Source of the DNA: Scilla litardierei | Taxonomy: Eukaryota > Streptophyta > Magnoliopsida > Asparagales > Asparagaceae | DNA: 64,000 nucleotides | Direction: 5' to 3' | NCBI GenBank assembly: GCA_030789695.1 | Contig: CM061142.1 | Location: 607,609,659-607,673,658 of the forward strand | Part shown: positions 1-11,900 of the stretch, in pieces | How positions within the stretch are numbered: the first letter of the stretch is position 1 | Layout of the letters: each line of letters starts with the position of its first letter | Notes under the pieces: generated by a model | What the model saw: the letters and a program-made list of their open reading frames with translations, nothing else | What the model was told of the DNA's origin: nothing | Database searches by the model: none | Program-made: the position numbers and the translations under genes

Positions 1-1116
1 ATCTAATCTCCCCACACTATAGATGTGGGACTAAACCCACGTTTCAATGGCTTTCTACAGTCCCTACACACCCAATCTTCCAAGCCCACATTTGGACACA
101 AATTACCACATACTAGTTAGGTTCATGGGACAACAATAAACAAATGCCTTACAAAGATGAAAAATGTACTCTGATTAACTGAAACTTAATTTGTGCTTGT
201 GACTATGTGGGCGTGGAAACACATCTACTTGGTCAAATTAGGCCTAGAAAATAAACGGAAAAAATCGTCTTGCATAGTAACATTTGCCTACATACCAAGA
301 TTGCCATGTTGAAGTCATCTATAAAATGCAAAGCTGGTATCGTAGTTAAGATGAAAACAAAAAAACAAACGCATTGCAACAATCCAGCTAACCAACTAAA
401 CTCAACGATGAATATAACCTACAAGAAAAGGATTCAAACTTTCTTACGGGAAAAAAACAAAACATAAACGTTAACAAGATTATACCTCAGCTTTCTTCAC
501 CGATCGATCCTCCCGAAAGATTTCTAACTTGATTTACGTTAATCTAAACTAATCTAAGATGAATGTAACTCACATGATTAAAAATGAAGCCGAAAATTAG
601 AGAAAAACAAATAACAGCATCGATTAGAGATAATAAACTGGAAGAAAATGGTAGAACGGTATGATTAAAATAGATAGGCCGGCAAACAATATTGTAGTTT
701 AAAGTTATTTACCATGGAAAAATTTAACTGGAATACATAGCTTTTATAGTTAGAAATTGAGGGGGTTTTGGGTATTTACTTTTCAAATATTACTTATTTT
801 GTAATTTACCATACAAGCCTACCATATTATTTAAATACGTTTCAAACAAATTTTGGCAAATTGAAGACCAAATCTTTGGGTTGAAGAACCCAAATGCCCC
901 AAATCTTTTGGAAAATAAAGTTTGAAAATCACACTTAATTTAGCTGGAATGAAAAGTCTTCTAGCAAACTCTCTTTAACTAAAATTAGTAATCTTTAGAC
1001 TAAGTAGCATAGTTACATGGATCATACTATAATAAAGATCGCATGAAACAGTTGAAGTTATGGATAGATGAAGTCAGGATGAAGACATGGGCCAATAAAA
1101 TATTTAGATTAAGGAT
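1..1116 (-). repeat. U1 snRNA tandem unit, spacer copy A (partial)
   Basis: This AT-rich spacer recurs at 24650-25717, 25956-27039 and 27273-28065 at high identity by eye. It separates minus-strand U1 genes. The window starts inside the promoter of a U1 gene that lies to the left. Short open frames in it (for example 270-467 and 1043-1336) are not coding: the second runs through the U1 3' part into the E1 LTR. Nothing else recognisable was found. Confidence 0.85.
21..31 (-). promoter_or_regulatory. Degenerate USE of an off-window U1 gene
   Basis: On the minus strand this reads GTCCCACATCT, one base from the plant snRNA upstream sequence element RTCCCACATCG. It sits where the other units have their USE, so it belongs to a U1 gene left of the window. 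The changed last base suggests a weakened promoter. Confidence 0.7.
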
Positions 1117-1212
1117 TGGGTGGGGGCCTCACGTGTGCGTACCCCCTCTGCAACAAATTATGACGTCCACTCTCCCACTTGGGGAGATGGTAGGCCCACA
1201 CACCTCCAGAGT
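1117..1212 (-). pseudogene. U1: U1-1 snRNA gene, 3' fragment
   Basis: This is the 3' 96 nt of a U1 snRNA gene: stem-loop III, the Sm-like site AATTTGTTG and the GC-rich 3' hairpin, then an end equivalent to U1-2. The gene is cut at 1212 by E1. Bases 1208-1212 (AGAGT) are one copy of the E1 target duplication. With 11969-11995 and 24534-24573 the pieces add up to 163 nt, exactly the length of U1-2, so nothing was lost at insertion. Confidence 0.9.
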
Positions 1213-1820
1213 TGTAACGACCACTTTCAGGTCGTGTAGTTTTAGCACGTATGTTGTTTCGTTTGTGTATTTTCAGCGTTCGGTTTTATTATTTTGTTTC
1301 GTAGCCCAAACGTGTGACCGTACCCCGTATCCTTGACCCTCTCGGAGGCGCGAGCGTCTCGGTACCTTCTTTTTAATTTTTGGATACCGATGAGCAAAGT
1401 TCTAAGTATTTATTATTATTATTATGATTTTTATTCTTTTAAGATTCTAGATTTCAGGTTAACAACAAGTAATAGTAATAATTTATTAATCAACTAAGTT
1501 TTTTAAAAAAAACCCTACGTTTTTATATCCCAAACTTTTAAAACAAAGAGTGCTGACAACAGCCTTGCATATGCAAGCACTGGGGTTTATTAAAAAAAAG
1601 AAATCCATTAACTTTTTCACATCAAAATCTGATAGTTTTTAAATTTGATAGTTTTAAATCTGGGAATCAAATCAAGGGTATCATATGTTAACCTATCCTA
1701 TCATTCTCAACTGTTAGCCCATCTCCCCACTTCCCCCTCTCCTCCCACGTGTAGTACCCAACCTAAAACTTTTATTAAAAAAAAGGAAAACTAAACTAAA
1801 CCAATTTGATAACCCTAGGC

Positions 1821-1853
1821 CACGTGCATAAGCCCTCACCTCTTTTTATAAGA
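1821..1853 (+). promoter_or_regulatory. E1 LTR promoter: G-box and TATA
   Basis: CACGTG at 1821-1826 is followed by TATAAGA at 1847-1853. A second CACGTG lies near 1746. The arrangement fits a Pol II LTR promoter, with transcription starting about 25-35 bp downstream (inferred). The same block occurs in the 3' LTR near 9570-9602. Confidence 0.6.
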
Positions 1854-3732
1854 GAACCTAGGTTACATCTTTTCTCCCTGCATCAGAGATAGCCGCCGCC
1901 CCTATATATATATATATTTTTCCACGCGCTTCACAGGCCGCAACTTTCCTTCGACCACGACCCCGACTTCCTCCGACCTGAACCCCCGCTCGCCACCACC
2001 CACCGATCTCCACCGGTCGCGACGCTGTCCTCGGCCGTTCTAGACGCCGGAATCCTCTGCCCAGGCCGCGGAGCAGCTGTTGCCGCAAACAGCAGCGCGC
2101 AGCGCCCTACAGCAGTTCAGCGGCTGTTATCCGCCATTGCCGCCGCAGCTCCCTCCGACGTCCTATTCGCTTCCCACCTGCAGCAAACGAGGGTGTTAGA
2201 GGTTAGTTTCTATTTTTAATGGTTGGTTTAAGCATACAAACTATTAAGGTTGCTGTATATATATCTTGCTAGTTTGAGTTTGAGATATTAGTTTGCTAAG
2301 TTGGTTTCATACATTGTGAATCTGATGTTAGTGTGGTGTTTTAATCAAAGGTAAGAGTTTTAATGGGTTGTTATACCATGTTAATTAGGGTTACCCATTT
2401 GTTTTATATAAACTGTTTTTTTAGAATCATATAACAGTAACTTGCTATTTTTTAGCATATGAAAAATCTCAGTTTCCTCCAGTAGCCATAGATACCTATG
2501 TACCTATACTTTGGGTTGGTTTTGGACTATTTTGGCTTCGGCCTGAGAAGATTTAGTTCAGTTGGCTTGAACTTTCCTAAGAATTTCTAGGAATTAATAA
2601 AGTTGTCGGTTGATTGGTCTTTCATCCTTTATGGTAAATCTGAGGAAGGATCAAACATTGAACTATTCAATGCAGGTATCTCCTATAAATCCTATTCATC
2701 ATCTAAGGTTTCCTATAGTTCTCTAGCACTCCATATTTCCTAATAAACAACATATACCTTGTATGCTAGAACACTAAATATACTACCCTTACAGTAGTAG
2801 TTCAATTCCTTTGAGGTTTTATATAATGGATGTCAGTTTGGTATTAGTAACATATACCCAGTTTTATTCCAGTAACCAAGTTAGTTGCTAATAATTCATA
2901 GAGGAGATTAGGAGTATTAGAAATAAAACGGAAATTTTTGTTAATTAATTAGATGAGTTAAGTTGGTTAACGGTCCTTTTTTTCATTTAAATCTGATATC
3001 GAATCCGATAACACAGATAACATCTGCGCTTTCCATAAGGACTCGTCGACACCAAGAACTCCAGAATCAGGCAAGTGATACTTGCCAGCTTTCTGTTTAG
3101 GCCACGTCTTAGGCCATTTTGTACAGTATCGTAAAAGAGGCTAGGCAGTGAAATGATAGCTGCCTAGACGACACTTTTAGATCTGGCTTGACAACGAAGT
3201 CAGATCCAACACCTTCATCATGCTTGCATTTATACTACCATGCCATGTTTAAATTCAATTAACGATACGCAAATTATCTGTTCATTGCCATGTCATTGCA
3301 TGCATCAAATGTTTCATCATGATTGCGTAAAACACGCTACACTTATTGTGATGATTGAGGCGAGACACCTGCTTTTGCGGGCACAACCCTATGCCAGAAA
3401 CACTTCCTGGCTCGTGATCCAGAAGCGAGCTCATGTAATTGGGAAACCCTGGCTCGATACACGTGGAGGGGTAGGGTTAAGCTGCCACGCAGCGTAGAAG
3501 GATGCCTGATCCGCTCCTTCAGCTGTAAGTGGAAAACTCTGTGCACAATGTGATAGGATATTGATCGTGATTGTAAATTAATGTTCTCGTAATGCATGTC
3601 ATCATGTCATCTTTAAATGTTGCATCCTTAAAATTTCATTTCAAATTATTGCACCATTTTAGAACTGCTAGTCGTCTTTTGTTATTTATATCCTTACACA
3701 AAAGCTCTCCGCTTCTTTTGGGAGACTTTTGA

Positions 3733-3769
3733 TGACATGTGCCCTTTTCTCTTTGGGTGTCACATGTCA
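3733..3769 (+). other. Conserved LTR hairpin over the small ORF start
   Basis: Perfect 9-bp arms TGACATGTG and CACATGTCA with a 19-nt loop. The ATG of the 35-codon frame lies in the 3' arm. E2 has the equivalent hairpin (51071-51109 on the minus strand) with one arm changed to CACATGTTA. Confidence 0.65.
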
Positions 3770-3871
3770 GGTTCTGAGTTAGAGTTACCCGCTGAGGACG
3801 AGCAGTACGTGGACGCTGAGTTCGAGTTGCATGCAGAGACCGAGTACGAGGACACTGGTGACCAGTCCTAG
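3764..3871 (+). CDS. Small acidic LTR ORF, 35 aa (5' LTR of E1)
   Basis: Open frame of 35 codons, very rich in Glu and Asp, ending in YEDTGDQS before TAG. No known family is recognised. The same frame is identical in the E1 3' LTR (11510-11617). Both LTRs of E2 carry a 35-codon frame at the same LTR position that aligns without gaps at 18 of 35 residues, including EDE (residues 11-13), DAE (17-19) and DTGDQS (30-35). In E2 an in-frame TGA precedes the ATG by two codons, so this ATG is the natural start there; in E1 the frame is also open upstream to about 3632. In the genomic transcript it would be a leader ORF upstream of gag. Whether it is translated is unknown. Confidence 0.5.
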   Translation: MSGSELELPAEDEQYVDAEFELHAETEYEDTGDQS

Positions 3872-4225
3872 ACTCACCTGGGTCTTCTAAGTTGTCATAC
3901 TTATTAGTTGTTGCATTTAGTTTTCGGTGCGTGGCACCAGCCTTTCCTTTCTTTTGTTTCGGCCATGTTTTAGGCCTATTGTTCAGACTTATACTTTTGT
4001 GACTGTCTGTGATGTTGGATAAATTGTTGGATGTTATTGAGATAGTGGATGTTTCCTTATCTGCTGCGTTATTATTGTTGTTGTTTCTCACGATGCAAAG
4101 AACCTGCAAATCATTTGAAATTTTTATAGACGCTTATCAGACTGCAGCTTCACAGCTCCACGTCTGAGCGGACCTCCTCATGTCTCGTCTTCCATTTTAG
4201 GGAAGCGGGGCGTGACAGGTTTTGT

Positions 4226-4240
4226 TGGTGGCCCATGCAG
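4226..4240 (+). other. Candidate primer binding site of E1
   Basis: TGGTGGCCCATGCAG starts 8 nt after the LTR end. E2 has the same sequence with one change at the same place. The TGG start fits pairing to a tRNA CCA end, but it is not the initiator-Met type and I could not assign the tRNA. Confidence 0.4.
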
Positions 4241-4354
4241 GTCCACTTTGCATCCGCGAATTATCGAAACAACAAGAATGATAAATAACATCCAATTTAT
4301 TATTTATTACATTCGAGTCATAATAAAGTCTAATCTGAACTTTTCTTATTTTAG

Positions 4355-5423
4355 ATGGCCGGTAGACGTGTTACTCGAGGAGCTGGTGGTGGACCTGGAG
4401 CTGGTGGTGGAGCTGGACGTGTTGCGAATGCTGATAGAGAGCCCACTACAGCTGAGATGATGAGGATGATGCATCAGATGATGCAGGTTCTGCAGGGGAT
4501 GCTACAGAATGCCCCTCGCTTCGAGCCGGGAGCGAAGCAGTTTCGGGAGCTGGGCCCGACATATTTCAATGGGTCGGAAGGACCATTAGCTGCGGATGAG
4601 TGGATGAAGAATACAGAGGATAATCTGCTTCTCTCGAAGGTTAACCCGGCTGGATGGGTTGACCTGGTGAAGAAGCAACTGAAAGATAATGCTCGTAGCT
4701 GGTGGGAGTCTGAGGAGCAGATGCTGGTGAGGCCTATTCCCTGGGCCACTTTCAAGGCGAGATTTGATGAGGAATATTTCCCTAAGGCTGCGAGGAGGGA
4801 GCTGATGCAGCAGTTTATTAATCTGAAGCAGGGAAATCTGACGGTGGATCAGTACCACCAAGAGTTCATGAGACTGAGTTGCTTTGCACCGAAGATGGTG
4901 GAGACCGCTAAAGATCGAGCTCAGAGATTCTTGCAGGGTCTATCTTTGGAGCTGCAGAGTCTGATGTCCTCATCGGACTTGGATTCTTATCAGAAGTTGC
5001 TGACCGCTGCCACAAGGCAGGAGCTGATTGCCAATAGGATGAGAGGGAAGTATTCTGGAGCTGGGAAGAGGCATATGGAGCAGGCCAGGGCCGTGGTTAG
5101 GCCAGTGATGAAGCATAATCAGTCCGTGTAGTTCAAGAAGCCAGGAGGGACTGTCCAGAAGACGTGCCATTTTTGCGGCAGGACCGGCCATGTGAAGGAC
5201 CAGTGCAGGAGATTTCTGGGCCAGTGCCTACTTTGTGGCGACCCTAGGCATACAGTGAAGGATTACCAGCTTGCTAGAAACCCCCCGAAAGCACCGATAG
5301 CCGCTGGACGCGGAGCGCCTCTCATTCCCCAGAAGCAGGCATTCCAGCAGGCTGTTCAGCCTAGGAGGCAGGCTTTCACGATGACCGAGGTAGATGTCGA
5401 GGCTGAGGATAGCGTTATTGCAG
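4355..5423 (+). pseudogene. gag: E1 gag (broken)
   Basis: Nucleocapsid polyprotein. It begins MAGRRVTRGAGGG, like the E2 gag start. A retrotransposon gag domain covers roughly residues 50-215, followed by a CCHC zinc knuckle (CHFCGRTGHVKDQC) near nt 5166-5207. A second knuckle has its last Cys changed to Tyr (CLLCG...DY). A TAG at 5129-5131 stands where E2 has CAG (Gln) and cuts the protein before the knuckles. The frame then ends with GCA G at 5423, followed by a GT donor; splicing to 5524 would continue the frame into protease. Confidence 0.85.
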
Positions 5424-5523
5424 GTAAACCTCAGACAAGTCTTTAATTTTCTTTAATTGATCTTGCATGTTAAATTAGAAATTGTTTACTAGAATAGGTT
5501 TTGATTGCTAGTCTGCTTGTTAG
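5424..5523 (+). other. Candidate gag-pol intron of E1
   Basis: A 100-bp T-rich interval starting GTAAAC and ending TTGTTAG. Removing it joins ...GCA G to GT GTT..., giving an uninterrupted VIAGV junction into protease. Unspliced RNA hits a stop at 5444-5446 inside it. E2 has a 112-bp interval with GT-AG ends at the same codon phase (56628-56739), although the interior has diverged. Inference from comparing two elements; no transcript evidence. Confidence 0.65.
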
Positions 5524-8500
5524 GTGTTATTTTGGTTTGTGCTTATCCCGCCCGAGTTCTTTTCGACTCCGATGCATCCATGTGCATCTTATCCCGGAGT
5601 TTCGTGGACAAGCACTCTCTGAAGACTTCCCCTCTTTCCAAGAGTTGGGATATCGTTACAGGGAATGGAGTGATCTCGATGTCCCTTGGATGTCAATCTT
5701 GTCCCGTGGTAGTCTGTGGACTCGAGCTTTACGTTGATTTTATCGTCCACGATATTACCAACTATGATGCAGTTCTTGGGATGGATTGGCTTAGCTGCTT
5801 CTTCGCTACGATCGATTGTCGACGGAAGAAGGTGGTGTTCGAGATTCCTGGTTATCCGACCTTTGAGTTCAGTAGCGGGAGCAGTTCGCTTGGGCCTGTC
5901 AGATTTCAGGCCAAGCCAGTGGTAGAGCTTGTATCTTTGCAGATGGAGGTGACTAGACCAGCTGTGGTGAGAGATTTCGATGATGTCTTCCCCGAGTAGA
6001 TTTCAGGACTGCCGCCCGATCGAGCTCTTGAGTTTTCGATTGATCTTATTCCGGGAGCGCAGCCTATATCGAAAGCACCTTATCGTATGGCTCCAGCAGA
6101 GTTGGAGGAGTTACGTAAATAGTTGGATGAACTTCTACAGAAGGGTTACATCAATCCGAGTGTGTCTCTGTGGGGAGCACATGTTCTATTGGTGAAGAAG
6201 AAGGATGGTTCGCGTCGGATGTGCGTGGACTACAGAGAGTTGAATGCTGTCACCATCAAGAACAAGTATCCATTGCCACGGATCGACGATATCTTTGATC
6301 AGCTTGGAGGATCGAGGGTTTTCTCTAAATTGGATCTGAGGAGCGGGTATCACCAGCTGAAGGTGAAGAAGGAAGATGTGCCGAAGACAGCGTTCCGAAC
6401 GAAGTATGGACACTATGAGTTCGTGGTTATGCCGTTCGGTGTAACCAACGCACCCGCAGTTTTCATGAACCTGATGAATCTGATATTTTATGATTTCTTG
6501 GATAAGTTTGTCGTTATCTTTATTGACGACATCTTGATCTATTCGAAGTCTGAGGAGGAGCACGCTGAGCACTTGAGGACTGTTCTGGAGATTCTGAGGA
6601 AGCATCGCTTGTATGCGAAGTATTCCAAGTGCGAGTTCTGGCTGGATAGAGTGGCTTTTCTTGGGCACGTGGTGTCAGGAGATGGTATTACTGTGGATCT
6701 GGAGAAGATCAATGCTATCAGAGAGTGGCCTGTTCCACAGTCAGCGTCTGAGATCAGGAGTTTTCTTGGACTTGCAGGATATTATCGACGCTTCATTAAG
6801 GACTTCTCCCGTATTGCAGAGCCGATGACCAAATTAACGAGGAAGGATATACCATTCGTTTGGTCCGATTCTTGTGAGGGGGCCTTTACTATTCTGAAGG
6901 AGAGGTTGACGACTGCCCCTGTTCTTGCTGTGCCTGATCGGAGTGGTGGATTTGAGATCTTTTGCGATGCTTCTGGCAAAGGTCTCGGATGTGTTTTGCA
7001 TCAGCATGGGCACGTGGTTGCGTATGCTTCTCGTCAGCTTAAGGCTCATGAGAAGAATTACCCGACGCACGACTTGGAGTTGGCTGTAGTCATTTTTGCG
7101 CTCAAGATTTGGAGGCACTTCTTGCTCAGTGAGAAGGTGAAGATCTTCACCGACCACAAAAGCTTGAAGTATATCTTTACGTAGAAGGAGCTCAACATGC
7201 AACATCGTCGGTGGTTGGAACTCATGGCCGACTATGAGATTGATTTGCAGTATCACCCTGGCAAGGTGAATGTAGTTCCTGATGCGCTGAGCAGACTTCC
7301 AGTGGTGATGATGTTGACTTCGCAGTGGAGGTTACATCAGATTTTTGCGAGTCTGGTATTGAGATTGTTCTTCCTGGAGAGGCTTCTTCGTTGATGTGTA
7401 TGCAGATACAGTCGACGATCGTGGAACGGATCAAGGCAGGTCAGGCCGGAGATCCGAAGTTGGTGAAGATTCGGGAGTAGGTAGAAGCCGGTCTGCAGAC
7501 TGACTTCTTGATTCATAGAGATGGTTCGTTGAGATTTGGAGCCAGGTTGTGTATGCCAGCCGGAGATATTAGAGAGGAGTTATTGGTCGAGGCACACAGT
7601 TCACCGTACTCTGTACATCCTGGAGGTACCAAGATGTACAAGGATCTTCGTCTGAACTATTGGTGGTATGGTATGAAGCGAAGTGTGGCTCAGAGCGTAG
7701 CCAAATGTTTGGTATGCCAGCAGGTAAAGGCGGAGCATCAGCGTACAGCAGGGTTGCTACAGCCGCTTCCGATTCCGGAGTGGAAGTGGCAACACATCAC
7801 TATGGATTTCGTGACTGGACTGCCTCGGAGTCCGAAGCAGAATGACGCGATTTGGGTGATCGTAGACCGATTGACCAAATCTGCGCACTTTATTTCCTTC
7901 CGAGTAGGACAGTCCACTGAGACTCTAGCGAGGAGATACATGGAGGTAAATTCTTTTGTTCTCCGTTTTATATCCTTTTCCTAGTTTAGATAGTGATGTA
8001 ACGTGAATCGTGCAGGAGATTGTGCGACTTCACGGAGTCCCCGTGAGTATCGTGTCAGACAGAGACACGAGATTCACATCTCAGTTTTGGCAGAGTCTGC
8101 AGAAGAGTCTGGGTACGAGTCTGAGTTTCAGTACCGCATACCACCCGCAGATGGATGGCCAATCAGAGAGGACGATCCAGATTTTGGAGGACATGCTGAG
8201 AGCGTGCATGTTGGACTTCAAGGGATCTTGGGAGGATCATCTTCATCATGTGGAGTTCGCCTACAATAACAGCTACCAGGCGAGTATTGGCATGGCGCCT
8301 TTCGCTGCGCTATATGGGAAGAAATGTCGTTCGCCATTGAGCTGGGATGACATTGGAGACCGGGAGCTGTTAGGACCAGAGATGATCGTGGAGGCTGTGG
8401 ATGTTGTGAGGAACATCCGGGAGAAGCTGAGGATCGCGCAGGACCGTTTCAAGCATTGGGCCGATGCTAAACGGCGACCGTTGGAGTTTCAGCCGGGAGA

Positions 8501-8916
8501 TCACGTATTTCTGAAGATCTCTCCGAATCGAGGAGTCATCCGATTTGGAAAGAGGCAAGCTGAGTCCAAGGTACATTAGGCCTTTTGACGTCCTGGAGAG
8601 AGTTGGAGCGGTGGCTTATCGTTTGGCATTGCCGCCGTCACTGGAGGGAGTTCACAACGTATTTCACGTATCTCAGTTACGTCGATACGTCAGTGATCCG
8701 TCGCATGCTGTGGATTTCTCGGAGATCACGGTTCATCCGGATCTGACTTATGATCAGCAGCCAGTTGAGATTCTGGCTCGACGTCAGAAGCAGTTGAGGA
8801 ATAAGACCGTCGACTTGGTTAGAGTGCAGTGGCATCATGGTTCCCCTGGGGAGTCTACCTGGGAGCGCGAGGAAGAGATGAGAGAGCGCTTCCCGCATTT
8901 ATTTCCTGAGCCGTAG
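5524..8916 (+). pseudogene. pol: E1 pol: protease-RT-RNase H-integrase-chromodomain (broken)
   Basis: Domains in order: aspartic protease with active site changed to Asp-Ser-Asp (5565-5573; E2 has Asp-Ser-Gly); reverse transcriptase with FIDDILIYS near 6517-6546; RNase H ([13 protein letters not shown]); integrase zinc finger (AHSSPYSVH ... CLVC), DDE core (MDFVTGLP, SDRDTRF, SERTIQ); GPY/F-like segment; and a full chromodomain-like tail ending near 8916. Breaks: TAG at 5997-5999, 6120-6122, 7182-7184 and 7478-7480; a 1-bp deletion near 7338; another near 8553. A candidate intron (7946-8015) lies in the integrase core. The element cannot make its own enzymes. Confidence 0.9.
7946..8015 (+). 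other. Candidate intron inside E1 integrase
   Basis: 70 bp with GTAAAT donor and GTGCAG acceptor. It interrupts the integrase core between the first catalytic Asp (MDFVTG) and the second (SDRD). Removal joins ATG GAG to GAG ATT GTG in frame. E2 has a 72-bp GT-AG interval at the same codon (54136-54207). Because 70 is not a multiple of three, an unspliced message loses the downstream catalytic residues. Confidence 0.7.
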
Positions 8917-8949
8917 TTTATGTAGATTCCGAGGGCGGAATATTTTCTT

Positions 8950-8962
8950 AAGGTGGGTAGGA
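8950..8962 (+). other. Polypurine tract of E1
   Basis: AAGGTGGGTAGGA lies directly before the 3' LTR start at 8963 and is the expected plus-strand primer site. Confidence 0.65.
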
Positions 8963-11900
8963 TGTAACGACCACTTTCAGGTCGTGTAGTTTTAGCACGT
9001 ATGTTGTTTCGTTTGTGTATTTTCAGCGTTCGGTTTTATTATTTTGTTTCGTAGCCCAAACGCGTGACCGTACCCCGTATCCTTGACAATCTCGGAGGCG
9101 CGAGCGTCTCGGTACCTTCTTTTTAATTTTTGGATACCGATGAGAAAAGTTCTAAATATTTATTATTATTATTATGATTTTTATTCTTTTAAGATTCTAG
9201 GTTTCAGGTTAACAACAAGTAATAGTAATAATTTATTAATCAACTAAGTTTTTTAAAAAAAACCCTACGTTTTTATATCCCAAACTTTTAAAACAAAGAG
9301 TGCTGACAACAGCCTTGCATATGCAAGCACTGGGGTTTATTAAAAAAAAGAAATCCATTAACTTTTTCACATCAAAATCTGATAGTTTTTAAATTTGATA
9401 GTTTTAAATTTGGGAATCAAATCAAGGGTATCATATGTTAACCTATCCTATCATTCTCAACTGTTAGCCCATCTCCCCACTTCCCCCTCTCCTCCCACGT
9501 GTAGTACTCGACCTAAAACTTTTATTAAAAAAAGGAAAACTAAACTAAACCAATTTGATAACCCTAGGCCACGTGCATAAGCCCTCACCTCTTTTTATAA
9601 GAGAACCTAGGTTACATCTTTTCTCCCTGCATCAGAGATAGCCGCCGCCCCTATATATATATATTTTTCCACGCGCTTCACAGGCCGCAACTTTCCTTCG
9701 ACCACGACCCCGACTTCCTCCGACCTGAACCCCCGCTCGCCACCACCCACCGATCTCCACCGGTCGCGGCGCTGTCCTCGGCCGTTATAGACGTCGGAAT
9801 CCTCTGCCCAGGCCGCGGAGCAGCTGCTGCCGCGAACAGCAACGCGCAGCGCCCTACAGCAGTTCAGCGGCTGTTATCCGCCATTACCACCGCAGCTCCC
9901 TCCGACGTCCTCTTCGCTTCCCACCTGCAGCAAACGAGGGTGTTAGAGGTTAGTTTCTATTTTTAATGGTTGGTTTAAGCATACAAACTGTTAGGGTTGC
10001 TGTATATATATCTTGCTAGTTTGAGTTTGAGATATTAGTTGCTAAGTTGGTTTCATACATTGTGAATCAGATGTTAGTTTGGTGTTTTAATCAAAGGTTA
10101 GAGTTTTAATGGGTTGTTATACCATGTTAATTAGGGTTACCCATTTTTTTTATATAAACTGTTTTTTAGAATCATATAACACTAACTTGCTATTTTTTAG
10201 CATATGAAAAATCTCAGTTTCCTCCAGTAGCCATAGATACCTATGTACCTATACTTTGGGTTGGTTTTGGACTATTTTGGCTTCGGCCTGAGAAGATTTA
10301 GTTCAGTTGGCTTGAACTTTTCTAAGAATTTCTAGGAATTAATAAAGTTGTGGGTTGATTGGTCTTTCATCCTTTATGGTAAATCTGAGGAAGGATCAAA
10401 CATTGAACTATTCAATGCAGGTATCTCCTATAAATCCTGTTCATCATCTAAGGTTTCCTATAGTTCTCTAGCACTCCATATTTCCTAATAAACAACATAT
10501 ACCTTGTATGCTAGAACACTAAATATACTACCCTTACAGTAGTAGTTCAATTCCTTTGAGGTTTTATATAATGGATGTCAGTTTGGTATTAGTAACATAT
10601 ACCCAGTTTTATTCCAGTAACCAAGTTAGTTGCTAATAATTCATAGAGGAGATTAGGAGTATTAGAAATAAAACGGAAATTTTTGTTAATTAATTAGATG
10701 AGTTAAGTTGGTTAACGGTCCTTTTTTTTCATTTAAATCTGATATCGAATCCGATAACGTAGAAAACATCTGCGCTTTCCGTACGGACTTGTCGACACCA
10801 AGAACTCCAGAATCAGGCAAGTGATACTTGCCAGCTTTCTGTTTAGGCCACGTCTTAGGCCATTTTGTACAGTATCGTAAAAGAGGCTAGGCAGTGAAAT
10901 GATAGCTGCCTAGACGACACTTTTAGATCTGGCTTAACAACGAAGCCAGATCCAACACCTTCATCATGCTTGCATTCATACTACCATGCCATGTTTAAAT
11001 TCAATTAACGGTACGCAAATTATCTGTTCATTGCCATGTCATTGCATGCATCAAATGTTTCATCATGATTGCGTAGCACACGCTACACTTATTGTGATGA
11101 TTGAGGCTAGGCACCTGCTTTTGCGGGCACAACCCTATGCCAGAAACACTTCCTGGCTCGTGATCCAGAAGCGAGCTCATGTACTTGGGAAACCCTGGCT
11201 CGATACACGTGGAGGGGTAGGGTTAAGCTGCCACGCAGCGTAGAAGGATGCCTGATCCGCTCCTTCAGCTGTAAGGGGAAAACTCTGTGCACAATGTGAT
11301 AGGATATTGATCGTGATTGTAAATTAATGTTCTCGTAATGCATGTCATCATGTCATCTTTAAATGTTGCATCCTTAAAATGTCATTTCAAATTATTGCAC
11401 CATTTTAGAACTGCTAGTCGTCTTTTGTTATTTATATCCTTGCACAAAAGCTCTCCGCTTCTTTTGGGAGACTTTTGCTGACATGTGCCCTTTTCTCTTT
11501 GGGTGTCACATGTCAGGTTCTGAGTTAGAGTTACCCGCTGAGGACGAGCAGTACGTGGACGCTGAGTTCGAGTTGCATGCAGAGACCGAGTACGAGGACA
11601 CTGGTGACCAGTCCTAGACTCACCTGGGTCTTCTTAGTTGTCATACTTATTAGTTGTTGCATTTAGTTTTCGGTGCGTGGCACCAGCCTTTCCTTTCTTT
11701 TGTTTCGGCCATGTTTTAGGCCTATTGTTCAGACTCATACTTTTGTGACTGTCTGTGATGTTGGATAAATTGTTGGATGTTATTGAGATAGTGGATGTTT
11801 CCTTATCTGCTGCGTTATTATTGTTGTTGTATCTCGTGATTCCAAGAACCTGCAACTCATTTGAAATTTTTATAGACGCTTATCAGACTGCAGATTCACA

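Larger units (their letters stand above)
1213..4217 (+). repeat. E1 5' LTR
   Basis: 3005 bp, starting TGTAACGACC and ending GCGGGGCGTGACA. It contains G-box-like CACGTG motifs, a TATA box at 1847-1853, a GC-rich leader, and near its 3' end a hairpin (arms 3733-3741 and 3761-3769) followed by a 35-codon reading frame. The minus-strand open frame at 1858-2088 lies in the GC-rich leader and has no recognisable product. Confidence 0.95.

Noticed and set aside
1043..1336. 97-codon plus-strand frame
   Set aside because: Crosses from the spacer through the antisense of U1-1 into the E1 LTR, so it postdates the insertion and is fortuitous.
3240..3497. 85-codon frame in the E1 LTR (also 10986-11243)
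   Set aside because: Conserved only between the two LTRs of the same insertion; no counterpart recognised in E2, unlike the 35-codon ORF.
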